Translations under genes and position numbers: made by a program
In this document: in pieces, positions 43,489 to 52,509 of the stretch
Numbering within the stretch: position 1 is the first letter of the stretch
How the letters are laid out: each line of letters begins with the position of its first letter
NCBI GenBank assembly: GCA_963835295.1
Contig: CAWIEX010000014.1
Span: 434,001-498,000, forward strand
DNA length: 64,000 nt
Reading direction: 5' to 3'
DNA from: JAOPZW01 sp963835295
GTDB taxonomy: Bacteria > Actinomycetota > Thermoleophilia > Solirubrobacterales > Solirubrobacteraceae
Notes under the pieces: model-generated
The model's database searches: none
Told to the model about the DNA's origin: nothing
The model's input: the letters and a program-made list of their open reading frames with translations, nothing else

Positions 43489-44709
43489 ATGTCGCACAGC
43501 CTGCTCTCACCGCGTCCGTCGCCGCCGGGCGACCGCGGCGCCGAGCCCCCCGGCGGCCCGCCGCCGCCCCCGCGGCGCAGCGCGGGCGGGCCGAGACGAG
43601 GCGCCATCGCGCTGCTCGCCGCCCTCACGGCGATCCTGGGCGGCGGCGCCGGCGCCGGCCTCGTCCTGCTCACGGGCGCGGGGAGCGACAGCCCCGCGAC
43701 CACCACGGTGACCCAGGCCACGAGCGCCGCCAGCGAGCGGACGAGCACCACGGGCGCCCTCGACCCGCGCGCGCTGTACGCGAGCACCGCGCCCGGCGTC
43801 GTCGACATCACCTCGCGCGGGATCACGTCGTCGTCCTCGGGCGGCGGCTCGCCCTTCGGCGGCCCGAGCCAGTCCGCGACCGCGACGGGCACCGGCTTCG
43901 TGGTCGACGGCAAGGGCCACATCGTCACCGCGGCACACGTCGTCGAAGGTGCCTCCTCGATCAGCGTGAAGTTCCAGGACGGGGCCACGCGCACGGCCAA
44001 GGTGCTCGGCACCGACGAGGCCACCGACGTGGCCGTCCTCTCCGTCGACCCGTCCGGCCTGACCCTGCACCCGCTCGCGCTGGGCAGCTCGGCCTCCCTG
44101 GCCGTCGGCGACCAGGTGGCCGCCATCGGCGACCCGTTCACCTACCAGCGCAGCCTGAGCACGGGCGTCGTCTCCGGGCTCGACCGGACGATCAGCGCGC
44201 CCAACGGGTTCACGGTGGCGCACGCGATCCAGACCGACGCCGCGCTCAACCCCGGCAACTCCGGCGGCCCCGTCCTCGATGCGGGCGGCCGGGTCATCGG
44301 CATCGTCGACCAGATCGCCACCAACGGCTCGTCGCAGACGAGCTCAGGGGTCGGCTTCGCGGTCCCGATCGACCTGGTGAAGAACGAGCTCTCGCAGCTC
44401 GAGGCGGGCAAGACGATCCGCCACGCCTACCTGGGCGTCGCCACCTCGACGGCGGACAGCTCGTCGCCCGGGGCGCTCGTGCAGAGCGTGACGAGCGGCG
44501 GCCCGGCGGCGGGCGCCGGCCTGCGCTCCGGCGACGTCGTCACCGCGATCGGCTCGACGCCCGTCCACGGCACCAACGACCTCGTCGCGGCGATCGCCGC
44601 GCATCACCCCGGCGACCACGTCCAGCTGACCGTCAAGCGCGGGTCGCAGACGGTCACGCTCTCCGCGACCCTCGGGACTCAGCCGACCAAGGCGACCCCG
44701 ACCGGCTAG
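43489..44709 (+). CDS. HtrA/DegP-like serine protease with PDZ domain
   Basis: Membrane-anchored trypsin-like protease of 406 residues. The Pro-rich cytoplasmic N-terminus is followed by one membrane helix (AIALLAALTAILGGGAGAGLVLL) and a Ser/Thr linker. The catalytic triad is His in VTAAHVVEG, Asp in ATDVAVLSV and Ser in NPGNSGGPVLD. One PDZ domain follows (PAAGAGLRSGDVVTAIG). The start ATG has an AAGGAAGG site. It probably degrades or refolds misfolded exported proteins. It is monocistronic or paired with the DUF429 gene 34 bp downstream. Confidence 0.92.
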   Translation: MSHSLLSPRPSPPGDRGAEPPGGPPPPPRRSAGGPRRGAIALLAALTAILGGGAGAGLVLLTGAGSDSPATTTVTQATSAASERTSTTGALDPRALYASTAPGVVDITSRGITSSSSGGGSPFGGPSQSATATGTGFVVDGKGHIVTAAHVVEGASSISVKFQDGATRTAKVLGTDEATDVAVLSVDPSGLTLHPLALGSSASLAVGDQVAAIGDPFTYQRSLSTGVVSGLDRTISAPNGFTVAHAIQTDAALNPGNSGGPVLDAGGRVIGIVDQIATNGSSQTSSGVGFAVPIDLVKNELSQLEAGKTIRHAYLGVATSTADSSSPGALVQSVTSGGPAAGAGLRSGDVVTAIGSTPVHGTNDLVAAIAAHHPGDHVQLTVKRGSQTVTLSATLGTQPTKATPTG

Positions 44710-44743
44710 GGAACATGCGGCGCCCGCCGTAGCCTTCCCGGCG

Positions 44744-45535
44744 ATGCGCTACTGCGGGATCGACGTCTCTGCCCGGCCGACCCAGCAGCAGCTGTGCACC
44801 CTGCACCCCCGCCGCGCGGGCGACGGCAGCACGGAGCTGGTCGCGACCTTCTACGAGCCCGGGGACGTGGCCGCCGTCGTGCGCACCGTCCTCGGGTTCG
44901 GCCACGAGGCGGTCGTGGCGGTCGACGCGCCCTCGGGCCGGCGCCTGGACCTGCTCGCGCCCGGCAGCCCCCTGCGCGAGGCGCTCGGGCTGCCCGAGGG
45001 CCGTTACCAGCGCTCGCGCGTGTGCGACGCCCTGCTCTACCGCCGGCGCCTGCCGCTCTACCCGGTGCCGGCCGCCGGTCAGGCGCTGGAGGCGTGGGAG
45101 GGATGGATGGAGGTCGGGTTCGAGCTCTTCGACGCCCTGGAGCGCATCGGCCTCTACCGCCCGGACTCCGGCGCCCTCGAGGCGCCCGTGGGCTCCGGCG
45201 CGCTGCGCTTCGGGCGGCTGTGCGAGACCTATCCCGACGCGGTCTTCTGCTCATTGCTCGGCCATCGCCCGTCGCCCAAGCGCACGCCCTGGGGCCTTCA
45301 GCAGCGCATCGCCGCGCTGCGGATGCGCGGCGTGGTCGACGACGACGGCGGCCTGTGGCACCGCACGCTCGACGAGCTCGACGCCTGCGCGGCGGCCTAC
45401 GCGGCGCGCGCGCTGGCCGAGGGCGGCGGCTCGTGGGTGGGCGATCCGCGCGAGGGGGTCATCGTCCTGCCCGTGCCCGAGCTGGCCGACCGCTACGACA
45501 AGCTGCCGCCGCCGGCGCGCACGCGCCTGGCCTGA
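44744..45535 (+). CDS. DUF429 domain protein
   Basis: A 263-residue protein with the DUF429 RNase-H-like pattern: N-terminal MRYCGIDVSARPTQQQLC, VVAVDAPSGRR, and RVCDALLYRRRLPLYPVP. Acidic residues in GIDVS and VDAPSG fit the ribonuclease-H-like active site predicted for this family, but no activity is established. Its last 43 bp overlap the 3' end of convergent hutF. Confidence 0.8.
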   Translation: MRYCGIDVSARPTQQQLCTLHPRRAGDGSTELVATFYEPGDVAAVVRTVLGFGHEAVVAVDAPSGRRLDLLAPGSPLREALGLPEGRYQRSRVCDALLYRRRLPLYPVPAAGQALEAWEGWMEVGFELFDALERIGLYRPDSGALEAPVGSGALRFGRLCETYPDAVFCSLLGHRPSPKRTPWGLQQRIAALRMRGVVDDDGGLWHRTLDELDACAAAYAARALAEGGGSWVGDPREGVIVLPVPELADRYDKLPPPARTRLA

Positions 45536-46599
45536 CGGGCGACGACCCCGGCCGAGGCGCACGTGGCCAGCGCGAGCGCCAGCTCGTCGCTGCCCACGCC
45601 GCGCAGATCGGGGTGCTCGAGGTCGACGTCGATCGTCTGGCCGCCCTGCAGGCCGAGGCTGGCCAGCCCGTTGCGCACGAGCTCGGCCCACAGGTCGCCG
45701 TGGTGGGCCAGCAGGGCGCGGCGCGTGGTGCCCTCGCGGCGGGCGCCGGTCTCGAGCTCGCGCGTCTCCTCGAACGGGTCGACGCGCACCTGCGAGTCAG
45801 AGCCGATGGCCAGCCGCACGCCCGCGTCGCGGTAGGCCAGCGCCGGCAGGTGGCCGTCGCCCAGGTTGCCCTCGGTCGTGGGGCAGGTGATGACGATCGT
45901 CTCCGAGTCGGCCAGCAGCGCGATGTCGCGCTCGTCGACGTGGATCGCGTGCACGACGCTCGTCCGCGGGCCCAGGAAGCCCGTGCGCGCGAGCAGCTCG
46001 ATGGGGCTGGCGCCGTGCTGGGCGCGGCACTCGCGCACCTCGCGCGGCTGCTCGGCGGCGTGCACGTGGCGCGGCAGGCCGTGGTCGGAGGCGTAGCCGG
46101 CGATGGCCTCCAGCCAGTCGGGCGGGACCGCGCGCACCGAGTGCGCGGCCACGGCGACCGAGACGCCGTCGCGCCCGCCGGCCCACTCGCGCAGCGCGTC
46201 GACGCGCGCCAGGAAGCTCTCGACGTCGGGGTCATGGAAGCGCGGGTGCCCGCCGCGGTGGTAGGCCGCCGGGATGAGGACGATCTGCAGGCCGACCTCG
46301 ATCGCCGCCTGGGCGACCGCGAGCGCCAGCGCGTTGGGGTCGGCGTATGGGGTGCCGTCGAGCCCGTGGTGGACGTAGTGGAACTCGCCCACGGCCCCGT
46401 AGCCGGCCGCCAGCATCTCGCCGTAGACCTGGGCGGCCACGCGCTGCATCGACTCCGGGTCGAGGGCCTGCGCGAGGTGCATCATCTGCGTGCGCCAGGA
46501 CCAGAAGTCGTCGGGGTTGCGCTCGCCCAGCGCGCGCAGGTCGCGCTGGAAGGCGTGCGAGTGCGCGTTGGGCATGGCGGCGATGGTGGCTGCCCTCAT
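45493..46599 (-). CDS. hutF: Formimidoylglutamate deiminase, short N-terminus
   Basis: Amidohydrolase that converts N-formimino-glutamate to N-formylglutamate and ammonia in histidine breakdown. The metal motif NAHSHAFQRDL is almost at the N-terminus, and FHYVHHG, HVHAAEQ, VVHAIHVDE and AIGSDSQVRVDPFEE follow as in HutF. The protein has 368 residues, against about 450 for typical HutF, because the N-terminal beta-strands before the HxH motif are missing. The start (ATG 46599) overlaps the M20 gene stop (ATGA), leaving no room for a longer N-terminus in frame. It is last in the hut operon. Confidence 0.87.
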   Translation of the reverse strand: MRAATIAAMPNAHSHAFQRDLRALGERNPDDFWSWRTQMMHLAQALDPESMQRVAAQVYGEMLAAGYGAVGEFHYVHHGLDGTPYADPNALALAVAQAAIEVGLQIVLIPAAYHRGGHPRFHDPDVESFLARVDALREWAGGRDGVSVAVAAHSVRAVPPDWLEAIAGYASDHGLPRHVHAAEQPREVRECRAQHGASPIELLARTGFLGPRTSVVHAIHVDERDIALLADSETIVITCPTTEGNLGDGHLPALAYRDAGVRLAIGSDSQVRVDPFEETRELETGARREGTTRRALLAHHGDLWAELVRNGLASLGLQGGQTIDVDLEHPDLRGVGSDELALALATCASAGVVARQARRVRAGGGSLS

Positions 46600-47693
46600 C
46601 GCACGACCTCCAGGATCGCCGTGGCGGCGGCGGCCGCATCGTCGAGGTCGGCCTCTTCCTCGGGGGAGTGGCTGACGCCGCTGGGGTTGCGCGAGAGGAC
46701 CATGGCCGCCGGGATCTTGGCGGCCAGGATGCCCGCGTCGTGGCCCGCGAAGCACATGACGCCCTCGGGGTCGCCGAGCGCGCCGCGCAGCGCGCGGTCG
46801 AACTCGACGCCGTCCGACCGTGCGGCGACCGACAGCTCGGCGCCGTCGGGCAGGTCCTGGAACCAGGCGGTGAGGGAAGAGGGGCTCTCCGAGCGCGCGT
46901 CGAGCCACAGGCGGACGTGGGAGGCGATGGTCGTCAGCGCGTTGGGCTCGACGAGCATCCGCGACGCGGTGACGACCATGTCCTCGGTGGCGCGCTGGTG
47001 GGCGGCGACGATGAGGATCGCGGCGCGCAGCAGCGCATCGGAGCGCTCGTGGCGGCGGGTGGTGCCGGCGTGGTCGGCGCGGCCGTGCAGGTCGGCCTGC
47101 ACGCGCATCCGCGCGGCCAGCGCGCGCACGACGGCGAAGCGCTCGAGGTCGGGGGTCTGGTCGACGTGCAGCTCGAGGAAGCCGCGCAGGCGCCCGAGCC
47201 AGGCCGGCGCCTGCGTGACGCCGGCCGGGTCGACGCCGGCGGCGGCCATCGCGTCGGCCAGGCGCACGCCGTCGTCGTCGCGGCGCTCCAGGACGGCGGG
47301 GTCGACGACGCCGGCCAGCGCCCGGCTGCCGAAGGTCGGCGTGTTGAAGCGCGCGCCCTCCTCGTCGGCGAAGGCGATGACGGCCACCGGCGCGCGCTCG
47401 GCGATGGCGAAGGCGGCGCACACGCCCAGCGCCCCGTCGTAGCGCCCGCCCGCGCGCACGCTGTCGAGGTGCGAGCCGACGCCCCACCACGGCGCGGGCG
47501 CGTCGGGCACGGCCCACCGGTTGCCGGCCGGGTCGACCTCGACGCGCAGGCCGACCTCCTCGGCGCGGCGCGCGAACCACGCGCCGGCCGCCTCGTCCTC
47601 CGGCGTCCAGGCCAGGCGCGTGGTGCCGCGCTCGTCGAGGCCGATCGGCTCGAGGTCGGCCAGGCGCCGGGCGAGGTCCTGCGCCGCGATCAC
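46596..47693 (-). CDS. M20 Zn-dependent amidohydrolase (allantoate/carbamoyl amidohydrolase type)
   Basis: A peptidase-M20 family amidase of 365 residues. Motifs are GVGSHLDSVRAGGRYDGALG, FADEEGARFNTPTFGS, ELHVDQTPDLE, GRADHAGTTR and FAGHDAG. Family members hydrolyse allantoate, ureidoglycolate or N-carbamoyl amino acids. Between hutI and hutF, its likely substrate is a histidine-pathway intermediate such as N-formyl- or N-formimino-glutamate; that is inference. GTG 47693 overlapping the hutI stop (GTGA) is preferred; GTG 47708 is possible. Confidence 0.85.
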   Translation of the reverse strand: MIAAQDLARRLADLEPIGLDERGTTRLAWTPEDEAAGAWFARRAEEVGLRVEVDPAGNRWAVPDAPAPWWGVGSHLDSVRAGGRYDGALGVCAAFAIAERAPVAVIAFADEEGARFNTPTFGSRALAGVVDPAVLERRDDDGVRLADAMAAAGVDPAGVTQAPAWLGRLRGFLELHVDQTPDLERFAVVRALAARMRVQADLHGRADHAGTTRRHERSDALLRAAILIVAAHQRATEDMVVTASRMLVEPNALTTIASHVRLWLDARSESPSSLTAWFQDLPDGAELSVAARSDGVEFDRALRGALGDPEGVMCFAGHDAGILAAKIPAAMVLSRNPSGVSHSPEEEADLDDAAAAATAILEVVR

Positions 47694-48907
47694 GGCGAGA
47701 CCCTCCACGCGGCGTCCGGGCGCACATAGGCCACCTCACCCGCGCGGATGACCAGGCATACCGGGTTGCGCCCGAAGCGGTAGGGGAGGTGCGCGGCGGG
47801 CGTGTCGAGCAGGATGACGTCGGCGCGCTTGCCGACCTCCAGCGAGCCGAGCTCGTCGGACAGGCCGAGCACCCACGCCGCGTTGAGCGTGCACGCCAGC
47901 AGCGCCTCGCGCACGCTCCAGCCGTAGCGGCGCACCGCGAGCCCGATGACAACCGGCAGCGACGACACCGGCGATGTCCCGGGGTTGAGGTCCGTGCCCA
48001 ACACGCAGATGGCGCCCGCGTCGGCCAGGTCGCGCCCCGGGGCGACGCGCTCGGCCCCCAGGAACTCCGCGCCGGGCAGGAGCACCGCGGCGCACTCGGC
48101 CGCCGCCAGCGGGGCGACGTCGTCGGGGTGCAGGCACGCGAGGTGGTCGACCGACCGCGCGCCCGCGGCCAGCGCCACCGGCACCGAGCGGTTGGCGTTG
48201 AACTGCTCGACGTGGGCGCGCAGCGGGACCCCCTCGCGGGCGGCGATGGCGCCCAGGTGCGCGAGGTTCTCGTTGGTGAAGGCGACGGACTCGACGTAGA
48301 TGTCCAGCGCGTCGACGTCGCACGACGCGGCCAGCGCGTCGACGCAGTCCATCCAGTCGTCGCGGTCATAGCCCTCCGGGACGGCGTGGGCGAAGAGCCC
48401 CGTGACGCGGTCGGCGCCCAGCTCGCGCCCCAGGCCCACGGCGCGCGCCTCCGCGTCGACCGAGAGCCCGTAGCCGGTCTTGGACTCGAAGGCCGTCGTC
48501 CCGGCGGCGAGCATCTCGGCCGCCAGCGCCCGGGCCTGGGTGAGCACCTCGTCGTCGGAGGCAGCCGCGAAGGCGCGCGCGCTGGAGGCGATCCCGCCGC
48601 CCGAGCGGGCGATCTCCTCGTAGGGCACGCCGGTGACCTTCTGCTCGTACTCCGCCGCGCGCCAGCCGGCGAAGGGCAGGTGCGTGTGGCAGTCGACGAA
48701 GCCGGGCAGCACCGCGCAGCCCGTCGCGTCGATGCGCACGTCGGCCCCGGGCGCGGCCTCGAAGCCGGCGATCCGGTCGCCCTCGAGGGTCACCGGGTCC
48801 GGGTCGAGCGCGAGCTCGCCGGCGCGGTCGTGGCGCAGGTAGGGCACGCCCGCTGGCCCGCGCAGGACCTCGAGCGCGCCGCTGACGACGACGGAGCTCA
48901 GGCCCAC
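47690..48907 (-). CDS. hutI: Imidazolonepropionase
   Basis: Third step of histidine degradation, hydrolysing 4-imidazolone-5-propanoate to N-formimino-glutamate. It has 405 residues. The metal motif is GFVDCHTHLPFAGWRAAEY. RSGGGIASSARAF, the ESKTGYGL motif, FAHAVPEGY and VLGTDLNPGTSPVSSLP are all diagnostic. It starts at GTG 48907, overlapping the hutU stop by 10 nt. Confidence 0.95.
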   Translation of the reverse strand: MGLSSVVVSGALEVLRGPAGVPYLRHDRAGELALDPDPVTLEGDRIAGFEAAPGADVRIDATGCAVLPGFVDCHTHLPFAGWRAAEYEQKVTGVPYEEIARSGGGIASSARAFAAASDDEVLTQARALAAEMLAAGTTAFESKTGYGLSVDAEARAVGLGRELGADRVTGLFAHAVPEGYDRDDWMDCVDALAASCDVDALDIYVESVAFTNENLAHLGAIAAREGVPLRAHVEQFNANRSVPVALAAGARSVDHLACLHPDDVAPLAAAECAAVLLPGAEFLGAERVAPGRDLADAGAICVLGTDLNPGTSPVSSLPVVIGLAVRRYGWSVREALLACTLNAAWVLGLSDELGSLEVGKRADVILLDTPAAHLPYRFGRNPVCLVIRAGEVAYVRPDAAWRVSP

Positions 48908-50574
48908 CGGGTCTCCCCTCCCTGCGGCCTCGCGCCCGGCGCGGCTGCGGGAGGGGGCGCCGGGTCGAGCATCGGCATCCGCACCCCGCTGCGCTCGGCG
49001 GCCTGCACCGCGAGCGGCTCGCCGGCGTCGGCGTGGCGCACGATGCCCATTCCGGGGTCGGCGGTCAGCACCCGGCGAATGCGCTCGCCCGCCTCCGGGG
49101 TGCCGTCGGCCACGCACACCTGCCCGGCGTGGATCGAGAGCCCCATGCCGACGCCGCCGCCGTGGTGGATGGAGACCCACGAGGCGCCGCAGGCCACGTT
49201 GACCATCGCGTTGAGCAGCGGCCAGTCGGCCACGGCGTCCGAGCCGTCGGCCATCGACTCGGTCTCGCGCTGAGGAGAGGCCACCGACCCGGCGTCGAGG
49301 TGGTCGCGCCCGATGACGACCGGCCCGCGCAGCTCGCCGCTGGCCACCATCTCGTTGAAGCGCAGCCCCGCGCGGTCGCGCTCGCCGTAGCCCAGCCAGC
49401 AGATGCGCGCGGGCAGCCCCTGGAAGTGGACGCGCTCGCGGGCCAGCTCGATCCAGCGTGCGATGTGCTCCTGGTCGCCGAAGAGATCGAGGATCGCCTC
49501 GTCGGTGGCGTGGATGTCGGCCGGGTCGCCCGACAGCGCCACCCAGCGAAACGGGCCCTTGCCCTCGCAGAAGAGCGGGCGGATGTAGGCGGGGACGAAG
49601 CCCGGGTAGGCGAAGGCGTCCGCGTCGCCGTGGGCGGCGGCCAGCCCGCGCAGCGCGTTGCCGTAGTCGAAGGCCTCCGCGCCGGCCTCCTGCAGCAGGC
49701 GGATGGCGGCGACGTGGGCGACGGCGCTCTCGCCGACGCGGCGCAGGTAGTCGTCGGGGTCCGACGCGCGCAGCGCGTCGGCCTGCTCCACGGTCAGCCC
49801 GGCCGGCACGTAGCCGTTGAGCGGGTCGTGCGCGCTCGTCTGGTCGGTGACGACGTCGATCGATGCGCCGCGGCGCACGAGCTCGGGCAGCACCTCGGCC
49901 GCGTTGCCCAGCAGGCCGATCGAGAGCGCCTCGCGCCGGCCGCTCGCGGCGTCCAGGCGGCGCAGGGCGTCATCCAGGTCGGCCGCGCGCTCGTCGAGGT
50001 AGCCGGTCTCGATGCGGCGCTCGATGCGCTGCAGGTCGACCTCGACGCACAGCGCACAGCCGCCGTTCATGGTCACCGCCAACGGCTGGGCGCCGCCCAT
50101 GCCGCCGAGGCCCGCCGTGACGACGAGGCGGCCGGCCAGGGTGCCGCCGAAGCGCTTGCGGGCCACCGCGGCGAAGGTCTCGTAGGTGCCCTGGAGGATC
50201 CCCTGGGTCCCGATGTAGATCCAGGACCCCGCCGTCATCTGGCCGTACATCATCAGCCCGGCGGCGTCGAGCGCGCGGAAGTGCTCCCACGTCGCCCACT
50301 GCGGCACGAGGTTCGAGTTGGCGATGAGCACGCGCGGCGCGTCAGGATGCGTCTCGAACACGGCCACGGGCTTGCCCGACTGCACCATCAGCGTCTCCGC
50401 GCCGCCGAGGCGCTGCAGCTCGCGCTTGATCGTGCGCAGCGAAGCGTGGTCGCGCGCGGCCTTGCCGATCCCGCCGTAGACGACGAGGTCCTGCGGGCGC
50501 TCGGCCACGTCAGGATGCAGGTTGTTCTCGAGCATCATCAGCGCAGCCTCCTGCGCCCAGCCCTGGCACCTCAC
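48898..50574 (-). CDS. hutU: Urocanate hydratase
   Basis: NAD-dependent urocanase converting urocanate to imidazolonepropionate. It has 558 residues from GTG 50574, which overlaps the hutH stop (GTGA). Diagnostic segments are AALMMLENNLHPDVAERP, IANSNLVPQWATWEHF, AGLGGMGGAQPLAVTMNGG, DQTSAHDPLNGYVP and HHGGGVGMGLSIHAG. Its N-terminus is slightly shorter than in many homologues, starting only two residues before the CQGW motif. Confidence 0.96.
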   Translation of the reverse strand: MRCQGWAQEAALMMLENNLHPDVAERPQDLVVYGGIGKAARDHASLRTIKRELQRLGGAETLMVQSGKPVAVFETHPDAPRVLIANSNLVPQWATWEHFRALDAAGLMMYGQMTAGSWIYIGTQGILQGTYETFAAVARKRFGGTLAGRLVVTAGLGGMGGAQPLAVTMNGGCALCVEVDLQRIERRIETGYLDERAADLDDALRRLDAASGRREALSIGLLGNAAEVLPELVRRGASIDVVTDQTSAHDPLNGYVPAGLTVEQADALRASDPDDYLRRVGESAVAHVAAIRLLQEAGAEAFDYGNALRGLAAAHGDADAFAYPGFVPAYIRPLFCEGKGPFRWVALSGDPADIHATDEAILDLFGDQEHIARWIELARERVHFQGLPARICWLGYGERDRAGLRFNEMVASGELRGPVVIGRDHLDAGSVASPQRETESMADGSDAVADWPLLNAMVNVACGASWVSIHHGGGVGMGLSIHAGQVCVADGTPEAGERIRRVLTADPGMGIVRHADAGEPLAVQAAERSGVRMPMLDPAPPPAAAPGARPQGGETRWA

Positions 50575-52043
50575 AGCACGACCTCCCCGGTTCGCAGCGC
50601 CTCGGCCAGCCTCGCGAGCTCGCCGCTGATGGCGCGGTCCTCCTCGACGCGCGGGACGATCGCGCGCACCTTCTCGACCGCCGCCTCGAGCGCCGCCGTG
50701 GTGCGCAGCGGGCGGTGAAACTCGAGGCCCTGGCAGGCGCATACGAGCTCGGTGGCGATGACCTGCGCGCAGTTCTCGACCACCGTGCGCGCCTTGAGCG
50801 CCGCGAAGGCGCCCATCGAGTTGAAGTCCTCCTGGCCCGCCGAGGTCGGGATCGAGCCCGCGCCGGCCGGGTGGGCCAGCACCTGGCACTCGTTGACCAG
50901 CGCGGCCGCCGCGTACTGCGTGATCATCAGGCCGGACGACAGCCCCGGCCGGGGCGAGAGGAACGCCGGCAGGCCGGCGTAGCTGGGGGAGAGCAGCGCG
51001 TAGGTCCGTCGCTCGCTGAAGGAGGCCAGCTCGCACAGGGCGAGCGCGAGGTGATCGAGCGGCAGCGACAGCGGCTGGCCGTGGAAGTTGCCACCGGCCA
51101 CGACGTCGCCGTCCTCGGGGAAGACGAGCGGGTTGTCGGTCACCGCGTGCAGCTCGCGCTCGAGCGCGCCCTCGATGTAGCTCAGCGCGTCGTCGACCGC
51201 GCCGAGGACCTGCGGGGCGCAGCGCAGCGTGTAGGGGTCCTGCACGCGGCCGCAGTCGGCGTGGCTGGCCACCACCTCGCTGCCTTCGAGCAGCGCGCGC
51301 AGGCGGGCCGCGACCCGCTGCGCGCCCGGATGCGGGCGCACCCCGGCCAGGCGCTCGTCGAAGGGCACCGTCGAGCCCTTGAACGCCTCCAGCGAGAGCG
51401 CCAGGGCGACGATGCCCGCCTCGAGCAGGCGCCGTGCGTCGCGCGCCGCGAGGCCGCCGGCGGCGGCCATCAGGTGCGTGCCGTTGATCAGCGCGAGGCC
51501 CTCCTTGGGCTCGAGGGCCACGGGGGCTAGGCCCACGCGCGCCAGCGCGGCCGCGCCCTCCAGGCGCTCGCCGTCGACCTCGGCCTCACCCTCCCCGACG
51601 AGGACGAGGGCGACATGGGCCAGCGGCGCGAGGTCGCCCGACGATCCGACCGACCCCTTGGCCGGCACCACGGGCAGGACGTCGCGCTCGAGCATGGCCA
51701 GCAGCAGCTCGACGACCTCCGCGCGCACGCCGGAGTGCCCGCGCCGCAGCGAGGCGGCCAGCAGGGCGAGCATCCCGCGCACGACCTCGCCCGGCAGCGC
51801 CGAGCCGGCGCCGACCGCGTGCGAGCGCACGAGGTTGAGCTGCAGCGTCGCCGCGTCGTCGGCCCCGATGCGCACGCTGGCGAGGTTGCCGATGCCCGTC
51901 GTGACCCCGTAGACGGCGCTGTCCGACCCGAGCGCCTGGTCGACCACGGCCCGCGCGGCGGCGATCCGGGTGCGGTCGTCGGGGGTCAGGGGCGCGGGGG
52001 CGCCGCCGCGGGCGACGCGCTCGAGGTCCTCCAGGGTCGGCAT
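50571..52043 (-). CDS. hutH: Histidine ammonia-lyase with Ser-Ser-Gly cofactor triad
   Basis: First enzyme of histidine degradation, making urocanate and ammonia. It has 490 residues from ATG 52043. YGVTTGIGNLA, GNFHGQPLSLPLD and GSIPTSAGQEDFNSMG are classic HAL motifs. The MIO cofactor normally forms from Ala-Ser-Gly; here the loop is GSVGSSGDLAPLAH with Ser134-Ser135-Gly136. A Ser at the first position could still cyclise, so activity is likely retained. It heads the hutH-hutU-hutI-M20-hutF operon, in which every junction overlaps. Confidence 0.95.
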   Translation of the reverse strand: MPTLEDLERVARGGAPAPLTPDDRTRIAAARAVVDQALGSDSAVYGVTTGIGNLASVRIGADDAATLQLNLVRSHAVGAGSALPGEVVRGMLALLAASLRRGHSGVRAEVVELLLAMLERDVLPVVPAKGSVGSSGDLAPLAHVALVLVGEGEAEVDGERLEGAAALARVGLAPVALEPKEGLALINGTHLMAAAGGLAARDARRLLEAGIVALALSLEAFKGSTVPFDERLAGVRPHPGAQRVAARLRALLEGSEVVASHADCGRVQDPYTLRCAPQVLGAVDDALSYIEGALERELHAVTDNPLVFPEDGDVVAGGNFHGQPLSLPLDHLALALCELASFSERRTYALLSPSYAGLPAFLSPRPGLSSGLMITQYAAAALVNECQVLAHPAGAGSIPTSAGQEDFNSMGAFAALKARTVVENCAQVIATELVCACQGLEFHRPLRTTAALEAAVEKVRAIVPRVEEDRAISGELARLAEALRTGEVVL

Positions 52044-52074
52044 CGACCCGGCACGCTACTGCCGGGCGCGGGTC

Positions 52075-52446
52075 TCAGGCCCGCTCGACGACCACGGTGG
52101 TGGCCTTGATGACCGCCGTGGCCGAGTCGCCCGGCTTCAGGCCCAGCTGGTCGGCCGCCTCGCGCGTCATGAGCGAGACGATGCGGTGCGGGCCGCAGGC
52201 CATGTCGACCTGGGCCATGACCTCGTCGCGGCGGATGGCGAGGACGATGCCGGCGAGGCGGTTGCGGGCGCTGCCGCCCGAGGCCGACCGCTCGCGCAGC
52301 AGGCGAGCGAGCTCCTCGGAGCTCATGTAGCGCTGCTGTCCGCGCCGCTCGAAGGTGACGCGCCCGTCGCGCTCCCAACGGCGGAGGGTGTCGATACTGA
52401 CACCCAGCGCCGTGGCGGCGGCCCCGATGCGGATCGCCTCGTCCAT
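52075..52446 (-). CDS. HTH plus Mop/TOBE domain protein, probable molybdate-responsive regulator
   Basis: A 123-residue two-domain protein. The N-terminal MerR/excisionase-like helix-turn-helix reads IGAAATALGVSIDTLRRWE and TFERRGQQRYMSSEEL. The C-terminal 60 residues form a Mop-type TOBE domain (NRLAGIVLAIRRDEVMAQVD, SLMTREAADQLGLKPGDSA), which binds molybdate or tungstate. This is the HTH-Mop layout of ModE-like or molybdopterin-binding regulators. It lies near the modABC genes on the opposite strand, so it probably controls them. Confidence 0.85.
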   Translation of the reverse strand: MDEAIRIGAAATALGVSIDTLRRWERDGRVTFERRGQQRYMSSEELARLLRERSASGGSARNRLAGIVLAIRRDEVMAQVDMACGPHRIVSLMTREAADQLGLKPGDSATAVIKATTVVVERA

Positions 52447-52509
52447 GGAGATGCCAGTCAGAGGCCCACCGTACCCTCACCGGAGACCGCGGTGGGGGAA
52501 CATTCAGCC

